From Lyophyllum atratum (taxonomy: Eukaryota; Basidiomycota; Agaricomycetes; Agaricales; Lyophyllaceae): 64,000 bases of DNA. Below, piece after piece: positions 33,101-41,207 of the stretch (positions are counted from its first letter, which is position 1; each line of letters begins with the position of its first letter). Where the stretch lies: the NCBI GenBank assembly GCA_014905825.1, contig JACGCN010000004.1, positions 1,674,001 through 1,738,000 on the forward strand, given 5' to 3'. Both the position numbers and the translations under genes were made by a program. The notes under the pieces were generated by a model. The model did not search any database. It was not told the origin of the DNA and was given only the letters and a program-made list of their open reading frames with translations.

Positions 33101-35137
33101 CCAGGCCGCGTACATTCTAATGTGGACCCGCTGTCCCACCTACCGAGAGTACCGCAGCACAATTCTCCATTACGAGACGACATTCCTTCTATCATACCGG
33201 ACGAAGCAGCGCAAGACCTCGCACAGTCCCTAGAGGATGCGGGAAGCCATGCTCCAGCTAAGAAGGCCGCATTTGCTGTCTGGTGGTGGGAGGACGTAGT
33301 TGAAAAGGAAGTAAATCGAGTCGTGACTCGACGCGGAGCTGCTAAAGCGCTCCCCAAGGACGGAGCTGCACAAGCGCTCCCAGAAGACGGAGCCGCTCCT
33401 TTAGCGCTCCCGGAAGACGGAGCCGCTCCTTTAGCGCTCCCCGAGGACGGAGCTGCACAAGCGCTCCCTAATGACCAAACCCCAAAAGACAACTCTCCTC
33501 CGGATAATCTGCCTTTCCCCAATAACGATCCATGGACCTATCCGGTAGGAGTCGTGCCTCCCAAGGACCAGCCTGAGGACGATTGGACGAAAAAATCTCA
33601 CTTACTCGTCTCCATGAACCCAGAAATGATCCGGAAATTCGCTGCCGCCTACCCAAACGACCCTTACTTCACCAAGAAGTACCCGAAGGAAATACCTAAA
33701 CCTGAGAAGGTACTGACTCCTTCGCATTTCCAACGTGGGAATAACGGACTCCTTTATTTCGTGGATGCGGACTGGAATACTAGGCTATGCGTTCCCAAGG
33801 GTCAAATCAATTACGTTCTAAAATGGATTCACGAGTCGCCCTTTGAGAGCGCCCATGCTGGCCCTTTGCGATTGATTGCCCGTCTCAGGGAATTGTTCTT
33901 TTGGCCTACTATGCATAAAGACGCCTATGACTTCGTTTATTCCTGCGACGTGTGTCAAAAGATCAAAACTGATCACCTACGGAAAATGGGAGGTCTTCGG
34001 CCTGCTCATGTTCCAGCCCGACCCTTTGCTACTGTGTCCCTAGATCTAATTACGGGATTACCGCTTTCCGGGACGGAAGGATATACCGCAGTTCTGGTCA
34101 TAGTGGATAAGTTGACTAGATACGGTCTCTTCATTCCTACGTTCCAAGACCTTACTCAAGAAGGGTTTGCGAAGATATTTGTCGAAAGGGTGGCCAATGT
34201 TTATGGACTGCCTGAGCGCATTATCGCGGACCGGGATAAACGATGGTCTACCGCGTTTTGGAAATCTGTTGTCGAGAGTTACGGTAGCGTCATGGCACTG
34301 TCATCCGCTCACCACCCCCAAACAGATGGGCAAACAGAGATCCTCAACGCTACTATTGAACAAATGCTACGCGCCTACGTGGCTACGGATCGGTCATCCT
34401 GGGCCCAATGGTTATCCGCACTAGCCCACGCCTACAACTCGGCGGTTCACTCTTCCACTTCCTATTCCCCTAATTTCCTCCTTATGGGCTATAAACCTCA
34501 AACTACGGCCGGAGTGGTAGCCCCTTCAACGGATCCGGTGGAACGCCCTTTCCTACCCAGTCAAAAGGGCGAGGACTTCGTCGAAGCCATGGAAACCCAT
34601 CGTAAAGCTGCTAGAGACGCCGTCGTCCTCGCGCAAGAACGACAAGCCAAAGCCTACAACAAAAACCGTCGGCCGGTTGTGGAATTTGAGGAAGGAGACT
34701 GGGCGCTAGTTAATCCTCACTCATTAGAGCTAGTCGACGTCGAAGGCACGGGTCGAAAGCTCGTGCAGCGAGTGATTGGTCCTTTCGAAGTCATGGAAAA
34801 GGTCAACCCAATGGTATATCGACTGCGACTACCGGACACTTACCCCATGCATCCTGTGTTCAATCTGCAACATCTAAGGCGCTACACCCCTTCTCACCCA
34901 CGGTTCGGCGAGAGGACTCAACTACCTCCCACTCGGGACTTCATAGCCTCCGAGGAATTTGAGGTCGAAGCTATCCTGGGACATCGCCTTACGGGTCGTA
35001 GAACAGGAAACCGGCGAGAATATCTTATTCGCTGGAAGGGTTATGATCCTACAGAGGACAGCTGGGTAACCGAGTATGCCATCAGGAACGCGCCCGTACT
35101 CAAGCGCGAGTACCATGCCATGGCGGGGCTCACGTGA
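27149..35137 (+). CDS. Chromovirus Gag-Pol polyprotein
   Basis: One uninterrupted frame, open from 27014 (2,707 codons) with the first good Met at 27149 (MPPKRFALNAS). Residues below count from 27014. An N-terminal region of unknown fold (about 240-480) precedes a Gly/Pro-rich linker (about 669-753), the Gag capsid-like domain (about 757-946), a CX2CX4HX4C knuckle CYICTSTRHFARDC (about 1047), the protease with DSGAD (about 1217), and RT with LVYIDDIVVF (about 1720). RNase H follows with YTDASDFALGASLQQ, then a tandem-repeat linker, an integrase zinc site ending CDVCQ, and an integrase core with DLITGLPL, IADRDKRW and TDGQTEILN (D-D-E). A C-terminal chromodomain has YLIRWKGYDPTEDSWV (about 2645-2700). 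All catalytic residues are present, so it looks competent. Gag and Pol share one frame without frameshift or stop. Confidence 0.93.
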   Translation: MPPKRFALNASNNSPGAAPAAAQKRSSSRLTSLSGGVTSSSNPLATVGGAPTTEQTPTEDTTTKTKGKATNPALQRSPTIENEPDHEGSPPGPTLPHLGPLLELETAFSAPPPVTVGRVTIDAAPLDPASNASYNISGTSSYRSVDERSESAVPSLSFLAEPTPPPESRSSVADSDATERPIAPKLYDTHPFIFEGIPALADNRLRNEPITCSNYRFHPAFNPDKDYDPLTRYGGVDGLLPGRNLTESDLVRDIIIRASKPHKDLLWTDLDAGIKTLQEHRVSPVDLVRWGAGAQTMYSLNKPLLDEVAQTILAIHQVLNAFADLLHKGPKNRFRLDPDFQFLRSLGWNAHRTEILLTFDVLQRRSKVASIHLGNYFKSLERTFLRPDDLDSLSSYDSTNTSLRSSFGLRSPTTELRKLVTRPDYRVDSDHPLAAAQRSFLKGEPEYAPGVYYHHRDKATRKLSSVPSEVESPLTSLSEEALGERGGFPSISSALANRNLRFDLPDSISSIARDHAISTLPGVGSISGFERQGSSVAAPASSVAAPIPSNPVGTTTQSGGPLSMQPPASMGTLRNLPASFAVNSTQIPAPTNWTSYTYQTAPHVAPSAPAKLPNGGSGNDDGLPPRGGAPFGGAAPGGNLGGNGGNPPGEGAPFGGAAPGGNPGDYPGGEPGGGGGGPPGGGGPPGGGAPGGGGGAPDGGGGPPRQFGGPYNNDYIEEWQLNHKLNISVLPAWDGMGASALSYLSSMAKLAGLGQKMREGLAQLAPYKWTERAQSWWDTLPEDNRVYLSQDWSIMLLGIRAQFLDENWIKDRTFEFEEMKFRQKGHDREFPLDFIQRRIRYHSFLFPDDPDGPKAVSRILRTKPTEWDTTLNERVCPSIFTLMATASRMAEVLVGAWSLAERMRAPTFYRNNGRRDRNANAADVTQIDDLLGDPTHPSSISSNDLLVNESPVDDNKEAYAVKFSRGKPNKEKRPWPEGKVVDGYHFARDDSVSSARAPNGGCYICTSTRHFARDCPHYGKWDSLRTANLITVDMDPADMAQQDRAYIAMLVESKVSSSAYPEPDHPEPGSNVNEPRYVFLAEAFPNLHYGAERNYRRRVMFAVRKEEKKLRWRVDVPAEDEPIPPPPPYVEIVEARKVRSLPDGYGSLGSKALHMKVHVGATDQAPVQGRLDSGADITLMSEAYWASIPGLPKPKEGLRIKLYHLTGNARVLGYIKTAMFAEATDGKMVSFELEAYIVRDMNVPLLLGEDFQTSYELGLTRHVSGHCEVHVGDSGLVLPASSTQAVDLGFEIRKAYQVQSFVRAKTVRRSKVRAKEFGHTDPPVVAAEDRLVSAESVHNVPVEAPFGDRKEWIVEKVVIGNPDLSVMAAPTTWITSDAPYLPIANPSKTPWYIRKGDIVGYLKEPSSFADAPSSKEEWEKYSASADALKAVIEGSLRAQDLGNADANLPSDDKLDGDENWGPKTTALPDERLEGDIAGLVNLGPDIPDDVKPRLFEVLRKNRMAFGLDGRLGHVDARVDVPLQPGTQPISVPMYGASPAKREVIEKQVNAWFEAGVIEPSRSPWGFPVVVVYRNGKPRLVVDYRKLNAKTIPDEFPIPRQAEIIQALSGAQVMSVFDALAGFTQLEMAEEAKPRTAFRCHLGLYQFRRMPFGLRNGPSIFQRIMQGVLAPFLWLFTLVYIDDIVVFSKSWDDHILHLDQVLGAIAEAGITLSPPKCFVGYSSILLLGQKVSRLGLSTHQEKVAAIIDLARPRSVPELQKFLGMVVYFSAYVPFYSFLAAPLFALLKKGARFSWEADHEIAFRQIKEALASAPVLGHPERGQPYRLYTDASDFALGASLQQVQSMSVADLKGTPMYDRLSKAWTAGVDLPNLVPSLSKDVDEGLGSPRKWGLTLDDTVVRVECVICYWSRTLSSAERNYSATEREALGAKEALVKFQPFIEGEVVILVTDHAALQWARVYENANRRLAAWGAVYAAYPGLKIVHRPGRVHSNVDPLSHLPRVPQHNSPLRDDIPSIIPDEAAQDLAQSLEDAGSHAPAKKAAFAVWWWEDVVEKEVNRVVTRRGAAKALPKDGAAQALPEDGAAPLALPEDGAAPLALPEDGAAQALPNDQTPKDNSPPDNLPFPNNDPWTYPVGVVPPKDQPEDDWTKKSHLLVSMNPEMIRKFAAAYPNDPYFTKKYPKEIPKPEKVLTPSHFQRGNNGLLYFVDADWNTRLCVPKGQINYVLKWIHESPFESAHAGPLRLIARLRELFFWPTMHKDAYDFVYSCDVCQKIKTDHLRKMGGLRPAHVPARPFATVSLDLITGLPLSGTEGYTAVLVIVDKLTRYGLFIPTFQDLTQEGFAKIFVERVANVYGLPERIIADRDKRWSTAFWKSVVESYGSVMALSSAHHPQTDGQTEILNATIEQMLRAYVATDRSSWAQWLSALAHAYNSAVHSSTSYSPNFLLMGYKPQTTAGVVAPSTDPVERPFLPSQKGEDFVEAMETHRKAARDAVVLAQERQAKAYNKNRRPVVEFEEGDWALVNPHSLELVDVEGTGRKLVQRVIGPFEVMEKVNPMVYRLRLPDTYPMHPVFNLQHLRRYTPSHPRFGERTQLPPTRDFIASEEFEVEAILGHRLTGRRTGNRREYLIRWKGYDPTEDSWVTEYAIRNAPVLKREYHAMAGLT
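33334..33474 (+). repeat. Coding tandem repeat in the RNase H-integrase linker
   Basis: Five in-frame units of 27-30 bp, each starting CGGAGC and containing AGCGCTCCC, encode DGAA-x-ALP(K/E)-type repeats. The variation is limited to a Pro-Leu insertion in units 3 and 4. Confidence 0.85.
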
Positions 35138-35267
35138 TGGGAAAACTGGCGGAGTTTCAAATATTTTATCGATTGTCGCCATCTTAACTTAAATCTCTCT
35201 CTCTTCTCCATACCCTACTACCTGATTCTCTCCTAAGTACTACTGTTATAACTCCCTACCTTCTCGA

Positions 35268-35394
35268 GGAAGCCGACTGAAGCCAGAGGCGCGCTGTACA
35301 GCGCGACTGTGACTTGAGGCGCTACCGAACCCTCGCACGGAAGACGACTAAGGCCGGAGGCGCGCTTTCGCAGCGCGACTCGACCTAAGGCGCT
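35268..35394 (+). repeat. Paired hairpin repeats between Pol and the second ORF
   Basis: Two related 55-bp units (35268-35322 and 35340-35394), each starting GAAG-CGACT-A and ending AGGCGCT. Unit 1 contains the perfect palindrome CGCGCTGTACAGCGCG; unit 2 has the stem-loop CGCGCTTTCGCAGCGCG. They lie in the 326-bp gap between the two ORFs, where a second transcript or translation start for the downstream ORF would be expected. Confidence 0.75.
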
Positions 35395-35463
35395 CCTGGA
35401 AGAACCTTCCCCATCGCCGTTCGCGACTCGCCTTCACTACCCTATCCCAACCACGACAGCAAA

Positions 35464-38400
35464 ATGGCCCCAGAAGATTCACGACGATATTCGACGCCGC
35501 GACTGACGAGCTTCAGCGGGTATGACGACGTCCCAATCGTCGATGACTCCTTAACGTTCGATCTGCCCCGCTTCAACCAGCACAGCGGGCGGATTGTCTC
35601 CCAAAACCCCTCGAACGATAGGACGCCGGGTTACGAGGTGTGGTCTCCCAATTCGATGCAGCGCCCCTTCTACGCCGGCCTCCCTCCTCCCTCCTACAAC
35701 CATCGGATACAACCCGACAAAGCCTTACGCCGCTTCGACGGTCATCTGGGTCCCTTCAATTACACCATGCACCCCCAGATCCTGACGCGAGAAGTATGGA
35801 GGGCCTTCATTCTCCGACCATCGGTTGGGTACGCGAGACGACTTGAGTTCCCGGAATTCAGATTTGTCCACCAGGTGTGGCATACTGCGCAAGGTCGAAT
35901 TCTTCCTGACTACGTGGACCAATTGCGCGCGAGACTCGCTCTACTCGATTCCCTCATCTCCGCCTGTTCCCCCCTCGAGCTCACCTTTACGAACTTTTGG
36001 TCGTCTAGACCCCCGCTCCCTTCCCTAGCTACGATCGACGATCTGCGAGGCATCACCTCCTATGAGGACGCTGTGGACCAGTGCGTAGCGGTGCAGCGCG
36101 GCATCAAGGAAAAAGCGGCATACCTCGTCTTCGCTAACGCGGTGCTGGACTCGCGATATCAACCGGCGGTAGATAAGCTCGTGGACTCCGTCATCCCACG
36201 GGCTGAAGAACGGTACCTGGGCGCCTGGATTAATGGCGACAGGAGACAGGACGCTCTCTGGCTCCTCAGCCAGAAGGTACCCTGTTTCCTCGTTCATGCC
36301 CTGATCGGTGTGGAGAGTTGGCTAGCCTCGGAGCCTGGCGCATGTCCTACGTGGTGGGCTTCAACGGAAGCGGCCCTGCTTCGTCTCGCTGATAACGGCT
36401 ACGACGACGTTGCTAGGCGAAACGGTGGAAAGGTGACTCCCTACGTGACCCCGATCATTCGCGCGAGACCCCTTTCCCTCAAGGTGGAGGATAGAGAGCG
36501 TTCTTTCTCCTATCGTCAAGGTTGGCGAGGGGAAACGGTCGGTGAGCATACGTCTCGACCTCCCTCTCCCGTTCGAGGTACATCCCCCATGGACGTGGAT
36601 CAGGATCCGTCCGCACCCATCCTCGACCCCTCGCTCGAAGCCGCTCCCCTCGACCTTGTCAATTTGCATCCGGACCGCTTACCATGGATCCGCCCGCCTA
36701 TAATCCGGGACACGCGAAATGTAGCAGGTGGGTGGTCTAAGTGGCAGGATGCCGGGGAAGGAGAGATCAGGCAGATGACCAAGAATGAGGAAAAGGACCT
36801 GGAGGACGAAGACTTGACTCTATGGTACTTCGACCGTCAACTGCGGAGAGAAATCTTTTTAAGCCACCGCCCCCCTCTCGAGAAGGGTCTTGTGACAAAA
36901 GTCGCGATCTACGGAAGGCCTGCACCCCGTGCGACCTACTGGTCCCGACTCGGCAAGCAAGTCGCCGCCTCGTACTGGGTGTACCCTACTCGCTTTGATG
37001 AGTCCGGGCTCCTTGGTCAGCCGATTCCGGCCCCCTCCTATGAAGTTCTTCCGATTCGACCGGGTGTGTCTCTGCCATCCAACTCGATGTCGCCCGCCCG
37101 AGCCTCTTTCCCGGCCTCCGACCCCACAAGGACTACTCTGTCCCCGCCTGCCGCTTCCACGAGCCCTGCGGAGCTGCGACAACGCGCTCCCATTTCTGGC
37201 AACTCTCTACTCCCATCCGTTCCTCCCCGGAGTCCAGCGGAGCAGCGACGACGCGCTCCCCGTGACGAAGGTGAATCCATTCCTCTCAAAAGTCCAGCGG
37301 AGCAGCGACGACGCGCTCCCCGCGACGAAGGCGAAATCTCCCTTGGCAGTGGCTCCGAAACTGATGATCGCTATCAGACCTGTTACTTGCGAACTTCCCC
37401 GTTCCCTATCTCCACCCTCTGGGACCAAATTCGGGTGGCGTTGGTCGCGCTTACAGTATCTGTCCCGGAGGCCCTCATTCTGCGTGTGGATCGATCTTCT
37501 ACCGGGTCTCGTCAGACCCTCTGGATATCTCTGAATTCTCCTGAAGGTGCTGCCGCCCTGCGAAAGGCCAGCGCGCCGCAAGAATTGGGACCGGGACTGG
37601 GGGGCGAGCTATATTGGGCTAGCGAAGGGGAATTGCTTCAGGTGAAATCTGCGGGGGGGGAGAGTTGGACTCGACCCTCGCCACCTTCTCGGCCAGTAGC
37701 TTCCCCTCCTCGGTTGGAGACCCTCTCTCGCGGTTCCCGGCGTCGCGCTATCTCGCCTCTGGACGATTCAAGTCGTTCGCGCCCTAGGGGAAGAGCATCT
37801 GCCTCGCGTGAACGTCGTCGGTCTCCGGGGTTGCCCCCTACTCGGCGTCTGTCCCCCATCCCGCCTCCGCGTCGATTCTCTCCCGCGCGTCCTTCGCGGC
37901 ACGCCTCTGGTCGGCACTGGTCGCCTCCTCGCGGGGATACTGGATATGATAGCGACCGCGAAGAGCGGAGCTATCCATCACGTCGGGGACCGGCACCCGC
38001 CCGCCCTATCCGCAGCTCAGTACGCCTTCCTTCCCCGGTGACGCCTTCCAGGTCGCCCGCACGTCCTTCAATCTTTGATCTCCCTCCGCCGACCCCTGCC
38101 CCGGTCGCTCCTGCCCCGCTCCCTTCAGCGACGTTGCCGGTAGTTCCGCCCATTGGGACGCGGGAGCACGCCCTGTACATGGCGGAAGTCTTCCTCGCAG
38201 TCATGACCAGGATGACTCCTGGGCCTCCTGCGGCGTCGACGCCACAGCCTTCAGTCGATGGTGTCGCTACAGAAATTGGGCCTGCCCAGCCTAGCGCACC
38301 TGCTGCGGGGCTCGAGCCTACCTTGCCTAGCGCTCTCGTCGAAGCTAGTCCCTTGCCGCCTTCTGAACCGCAGCGGGGCTTGATGCAGCGGCTGAATGTG

Positions 38401-38808
38401 GGTATTCTGGAGCGCCTTTCTGATGGCCCGGGCTCTCATCAGCCTCGTCCGGTGTCCCCGGCGCGGCCTAGTTCGCCATCTTCGAGCGCGCCCACCTTAG
38501 TGCGCCGCTTAGGCGTAGGGTTGGGTGAGAGGATCTCGACAACCCGTCACTCTGGCTCGGCTCATGGGGATCCGTCGCCTGGCGACCTTGAAGACGGCGA
38601 GATAGGTGATGATGCCCCCTACCGTCGGAAACGCGGTCACCGCGCAGGGCGCGATCAACAGGTTAGAAGAGAACTTCGTCTCGCAGCCCAAGAGCGCGAT
38701 CGGGAACGCGAGAGAGCTCGGGAACGCGAGAGGGCTCGGAGGGAACAGCGTCGTCGTCGGGGGGATCGTGATTTTGGCTCCGGTCATGCACACGGGGGGG
38801 CACTGTGA
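35464..38808 (+). CDS. Extra 1,114-residue ORF of the chromovirus, unknown function
   Basis: A second large sense ORF starting MAPEDSRRYSTPRL, placed after the chromodomain. The first 330 residues look folded and rich in Trp/Leu (REVWRAFILRPSVGYARRL, LVHALIGVESWLASEPGA). A second folded block (about 400-520) contains LTLWYFDRQLRREIFLS and ASYWVYPTRFDESGLL. A third (about 645-730) has a strand pattern LILRVDRS, then QTLWISLNSPEGAAALRKA, suggestive of an RRM-like fold. Between and after are Ser/Pro/Arg-rich segments, an in-frame 60-bp duplication (SPAEQRRRAPRDEGE), and a final RERERARERERARRE tail. There is no signal peptide or membrane helix, so it is not envelope-like. Its TGA stop (38806-38808) lies inside the 3' LTR. 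I suggest a nucleic-acid-binding accessory protein, without direct proof. Confidence 0.75.
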   Translation: MAPEDSRRYSTPRLTSFSGYDDVPIVDDSLTFDLPRFNQHSGRIVSQNPSNDRTPGYEVWSPNSMQRPFYAGLPPPSYNHRIQPDKALRRFDGHLGPFNYTMHPQILTREVWRAFILRPSVGYARRLEFPEFRFVHQVWHTAQGRILPDYVDQLRARLALLDSLISACSPLELTFTNFWSSRPPLPSLATIDDLRGITSYEDAVDQCVAVQRGIKEKAAYLVFANAVLDSRYQPAVDKLVDSVIPRAEERYLGAWINGDRRQDALWLLSQKVPCFLVHALIGVESWLASEPGACPTWWASTEAALLRLADNGYDDVARRNGGKVTPYVTPIIRARPLSLKVEDRERSFSYRQGWRGETVGEHTSRPPSPVRGTSPMDVDQDPSAPILDPSLEAAPLDLVNLHPDRLPWIRPPIIRDTRNVAGGWSKWQDAGEGEIRQMTKNEEKDLEDEDLTLWYFDRQLRREIFLSHRPPLEKGLVTKVAIYGRPAPRATYWSRLGKQVAASYWVYPTRFDESGLLGQPIPAPSYEVLPIRPGVSLPSNSMSPARASFPASDPTRTTLSPPAASTSPAELRQRAPISGNSLLPSVPPRSPAEQRRRAPRDEGESIPLKSPAEQRRRAPRDEGEISLGSGSETDDRYQTCYLRTSPFPISTLWDQIRVALVALTVSVPEALILRVDRSSTGSRQTLWISLNSPEGAAALRKASAPQELGPGLGGELYWASEGELLQVKSAGGESWTRPSPPSRPVASPPRLETLSRGSRRRAISPLDDSSRSRPRGRASASRERRRSPGLPPTRRLSPIPPPRRFSPARPSRHASGRHWSPPRGDTGYDSDREERSYPSRRGPAPARPIRSSVRLPSPVTPSRSPARPSIFDLPPPTPAPVAPAPLPSATLPVVPPIGTREHALYMAEVFLAVMTRMTPGPPAASTPQPSVDGVATEIGPAQPSAPAAGLEPTLPSALVEASPLPPSEPQRGLMQRLNVGILERLSDGPGSHQPRPVSPARPSSPSSSAPTLVRRLGVGLGERISTTRHSGSAHGDPSPGDLEDGEIGDDAPYRRKRGHRAGRDQQVRRELRLAAQERDRERERARERERARREQRRRRGDRDFGSGHAHGGAL
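37162..37336 (+). repeat. Coding 60-bp repeats in the extra chromovirus ORF
   Basis: Units starting at 37231 and 37291 are near-identical (AGTCCAGCGGAGCAGCGACG onward), and a more diverged unit begins near 37162. They encode SPAEQRRRAPRDEGE-type repeats rich in Arg and acids. Confidence 0.8.
38788..38803 (+). promoter_or_regulatory. Chromovirus polypurine tract region
   Basis: GCACACGGGGGGGCAC directly precedes the 3' LTR; the G7 run is the likely plus-strand primer. It is also inside the coding sequence of the extra ORF. Confidence 0.65.
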
Positions 38809-39256
38809 CGGCGGTATATCATATATCGACCGTTCACTATCTAATCTTATCGTGCGCGTGCCCGGGCCGGACTTACTTTGTACATATTTACTCTTTTGCT
38901 GTATCTACGCTTGTTGGCGTGTCGTGTACAAAACGCACTACTAATACTACATTCTCGTACTCCTCTACGCCTGACGCTAAGGATACGGGACCGGCGCCCA
39001 GGCTCCATTCCCAGCTAGCCCCTGGGCCCCGTGTGGGGTAACGACACGCCTTACTCAGGCTCACAGAGACGTTCCCGACGCAGCGCCCCTTAGCGGTGGC
39101 AGCAGCTCGGGACGATCCTAACGCAGCGCCCCTTCGCGGTGGCAGCAGCTTAGGATCCTGAGAGGTGCAGGCGCCCCTAGCGGCAGCCGCCTCTCACCTC
39201 GCATCTAGGGACTTCACTCACGCGAGAAGCCCACTATTTGGGATGGCCGCATCACA
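38804..39256 (+). repeat. Chromovirus 3' LTR
   Basis: 453 bp, identical by eye to the 5' LTR. Its first five bases supply the stop codon of the extra ORF. Confidence 0.95.
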
Positions 39257-39336
39257 GGAGGTGGGGATACTTTTCGAGGAGGCCGGCACCCGATAACTGG
39301 GAATGCCAGACATCCGGCGGGTAGGGGCACCTCGCT

Positions 39337-41166
39337 CTACGCCCTCTGAGCTCGATGGCAATCTTGAGCTCCATGAGAGTTGGAGCCACAGCCCGAGCAG
39401 AAGTGCTTGGCGTCGTGGTGAGAGGCGGAGCAGCCCTCTTCCCGTTGCCAGTCCTGGCATACTGGGCGGCCGTCTCGCATGGTGAGCACCCTGTTGATGC
39501 GGCAGGCGAGGGCGTCGAAGCGGTCGTCCCAGGTGCGTTGGGCCTCGCACCTGATGATTGGATGCGGGTGACGACCGAGGCAGACGGCGCAGGCTGCCAG
39601 CGTCCTTTTCCCTGCGCCTCGACAAAAACCCCCCTCTCGCGATGGAAAGGAACGGCCCTGCTCCTCACGACCGCCCCCCCGGCCTTCGCCCCGGCGTCCA
39701 CTGCTCTCATCCCGGCGGTGTGGAGGAGTGATGGAGCGGCGACGGCGCGAGCCTGAAAAGCTCCGCTGTGGTGACCTGGAACGACGTGCCCGGCCTCGCT
39801 GCTCACGTCCAGCCTGTGCGGTGGCGAGTTCTGCCATCTGTTTCTCAAACTGTGCCCGTTACGCATAGGATACGCGTGCATGAAGATGCGACAGGGAGGG
39901 GGTTCGTCAAGCCACATGAAGATGGGACCGCATGAAGATGCAACGAGGGCCAACCGCATGAAGATACGGGCACATGAAGATGTGAGAGGCCAGGACACCG
40001 CATAAAGATACGGCCGCATGAAGATGCGTAGAGTATAAACCGCATAAAGATACGGCCGCATGAAGATGCGTAGAGTATAAACCGCATAAAGATACGGCCG
40101 CATGAAGATGCGTAGAGTATAAGCCGCATGAAGATGCAGGTGTCGCAGGTGATGCCGCATGAAGATACGGATGTCGCATTTGCAGTGGTGATGGGACGAA
40201 AAAGGAGGTATATAGAGGGGAAGGGGAAAACTGTCTGTGAGCATTCTGAAATAAAAGATGAACAAGACTACGCACGAGGTATGTCCTCTCCGCATCCCTC
40301 CTGGCCCTATCTTCCTTCGTTACTGCGTCAACCGCTGCGCGAATCAGCATCTCGCTGAGGGTGCCGATGTCCCACGCGCCTCCCGGCGTGTCGATTGCTG
40401 AATGCCATAATCGGCGCTGTTCCGATAAGTAGCGGAGGAGCCCCCGCCTGTCGAGGGGGTCCTTCGTGGACCGCAACGGGTGCATCTGTAACCTGGTGAA
40501 GAGGTTGGTCATCATGACCTGCCTCTGTCGTGTCCAACCTGCGGCGTGGATCGCGTCGAGGAATCGCGGAACCACGATCTGAACCTCCTCCCACGTCAAG
40601 TTCCTGTCGTCCACGGCAGAGCGCGCCTCCCTCGATGCTGCGGCTGAGACCCAAGTCGCACGGCCCTCCTTGTCGAAGGTCTGCACCATGGCACTCTCGT
40701 CCAGGGTCGCGGAGTTCTTCAGCGCGTGGTCGAGGCCGTCGTTGGTAAAGTACCAGAGCTCGACATAATTCCCCTTTTGGAGCCGAGTGGTCGCGTATGC
40801 CGATAAGATCTCGGGCGGGGTGCTGGGCGGAGGAACCTCGGGGATCTCGATGTACTTCGTCCTGTGCTTCTTGCGCTCCTCAGCGCGCGAGGTCTCATCC
40901 TCGTGACTCCTCGCCTCCTCTTGGCGTGCCTGTGTTGCCTGCATCTGCCGTTCCGCCTCCGCTGCCGCTGTCTCCTCTGCCTCCACCTGACGAGCCCAGA
41001 TCATCCTTTCGACCCTGTTGCTAGCGTTCCAGGTCTGGGTCAACATCACGGTCGCCGTCGCGTCGTCGATCCCGTCTCGGATGAGAGCTTCTCGCGCATC
41101 CTGGTAATCTTCTGACGCAAAGTCGGGGCATATCGCCTCGTTGGGGTCGTTCCTGATGACGGGCAT
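39337..41166 (-). CDS. Ngaro Gag-like protein with zinc knuckle
   Basis: Two proposed exons (41166-40276 and 39849-39337) give 467 residues. The start MPVIRNDPNEAICPDF lies 41 bp inside the A1 repeat end. Exon 1 is mostly helical with a coiled-coil-like charged stretch (ARQVEAEETAAAEAERQMQA) and a globular region (LTWEEVQIVVPRFLDAIHAAG). Exon 2 has an Arg/Ser-rich basic segment, CAVCLGRHPHPIIRC, and the CX2CX4HX4C knuckle CSGCGSNSHGAQDC near the C-terminus. The 426-bp gap has a GTGCGT donor and CACAG acceptor and keeps phase, but it is filled by tandem repeats. It may be an intron or an inserted minisatellite. The RT frame overlaps the end. Confidence 0.75.
39850..40275 (-). repeat. CATGAAGAT minisatellite inside the Ngaro gag intron
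   Basis: The word CGCATGAAGATGCG and close variants (CATAAAGATACGG, CATGAAGATGTG) recur about a dozen times. The core is three exact 42-bp units at 39997-40038, 40039-40080 and 40081-40122. The array is bounded by candidate splice sites on the minus strand. Confidence 0.85.
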
Positions 41167-41207
41167 GGCCAGAGAATGTTTTTAAAGCAAGTAGATAGAT
41201 ATAGATA

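Larger units (their letters stand above)
26311..39261 (+). mobile_element. Full-length Ty3-type chromovirus LTR retrotransposon with extra ORF
   Basis: The element occupies 26316-39256 (12,941 bp), flanked by the 5-bp target-site duplication GGAGG at 26311-26315 and 39257-39261. LTRs of exactly 453 bp start TGTGACGG and end GCATCACA, and are identical by eye, implying a very recent insertion. It has a primer-binding site, a single gag-pol ORF with a C-terminal chromodomain, a second large ORF and a G-rich polypurine tract. It is inserted in the antisense direction relative to the host Ngaro element, and excision to one GGAGG restores the Ngaro frame (LEKYPHLPRGFSFGF). At nearly 13 kb it is about twice the size of a standard chromovirus. 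Confidence 0.95.

Noticed and set aside
35464..38808. Retroviral-type envelope in the extra chromovirus ORF
   Set aside because: No signal peptide, membrane helix or Cys-rich ectodomain is visible; the tail is basic and disordered.
38804..39041. Identical short ORFs in both LTRs
   Set aside because: Repeated because the LTRs are identical. They have no domain and are likely untranslated LTR sequence.
39850..40275. Possible CRISPR-like array
   Set aside because: The repeats are contiguous 42-bp units without unique spacers of constant length, and the genome is eukaryotic.
39907..40290. Repetitive peptides (LHAAVSLCGLYST-type) in the Ngaro gag region
   Set aside because: They arise from translating the 42-bp minisatellite and lie between splice-like sites, so I do not count them as protein.
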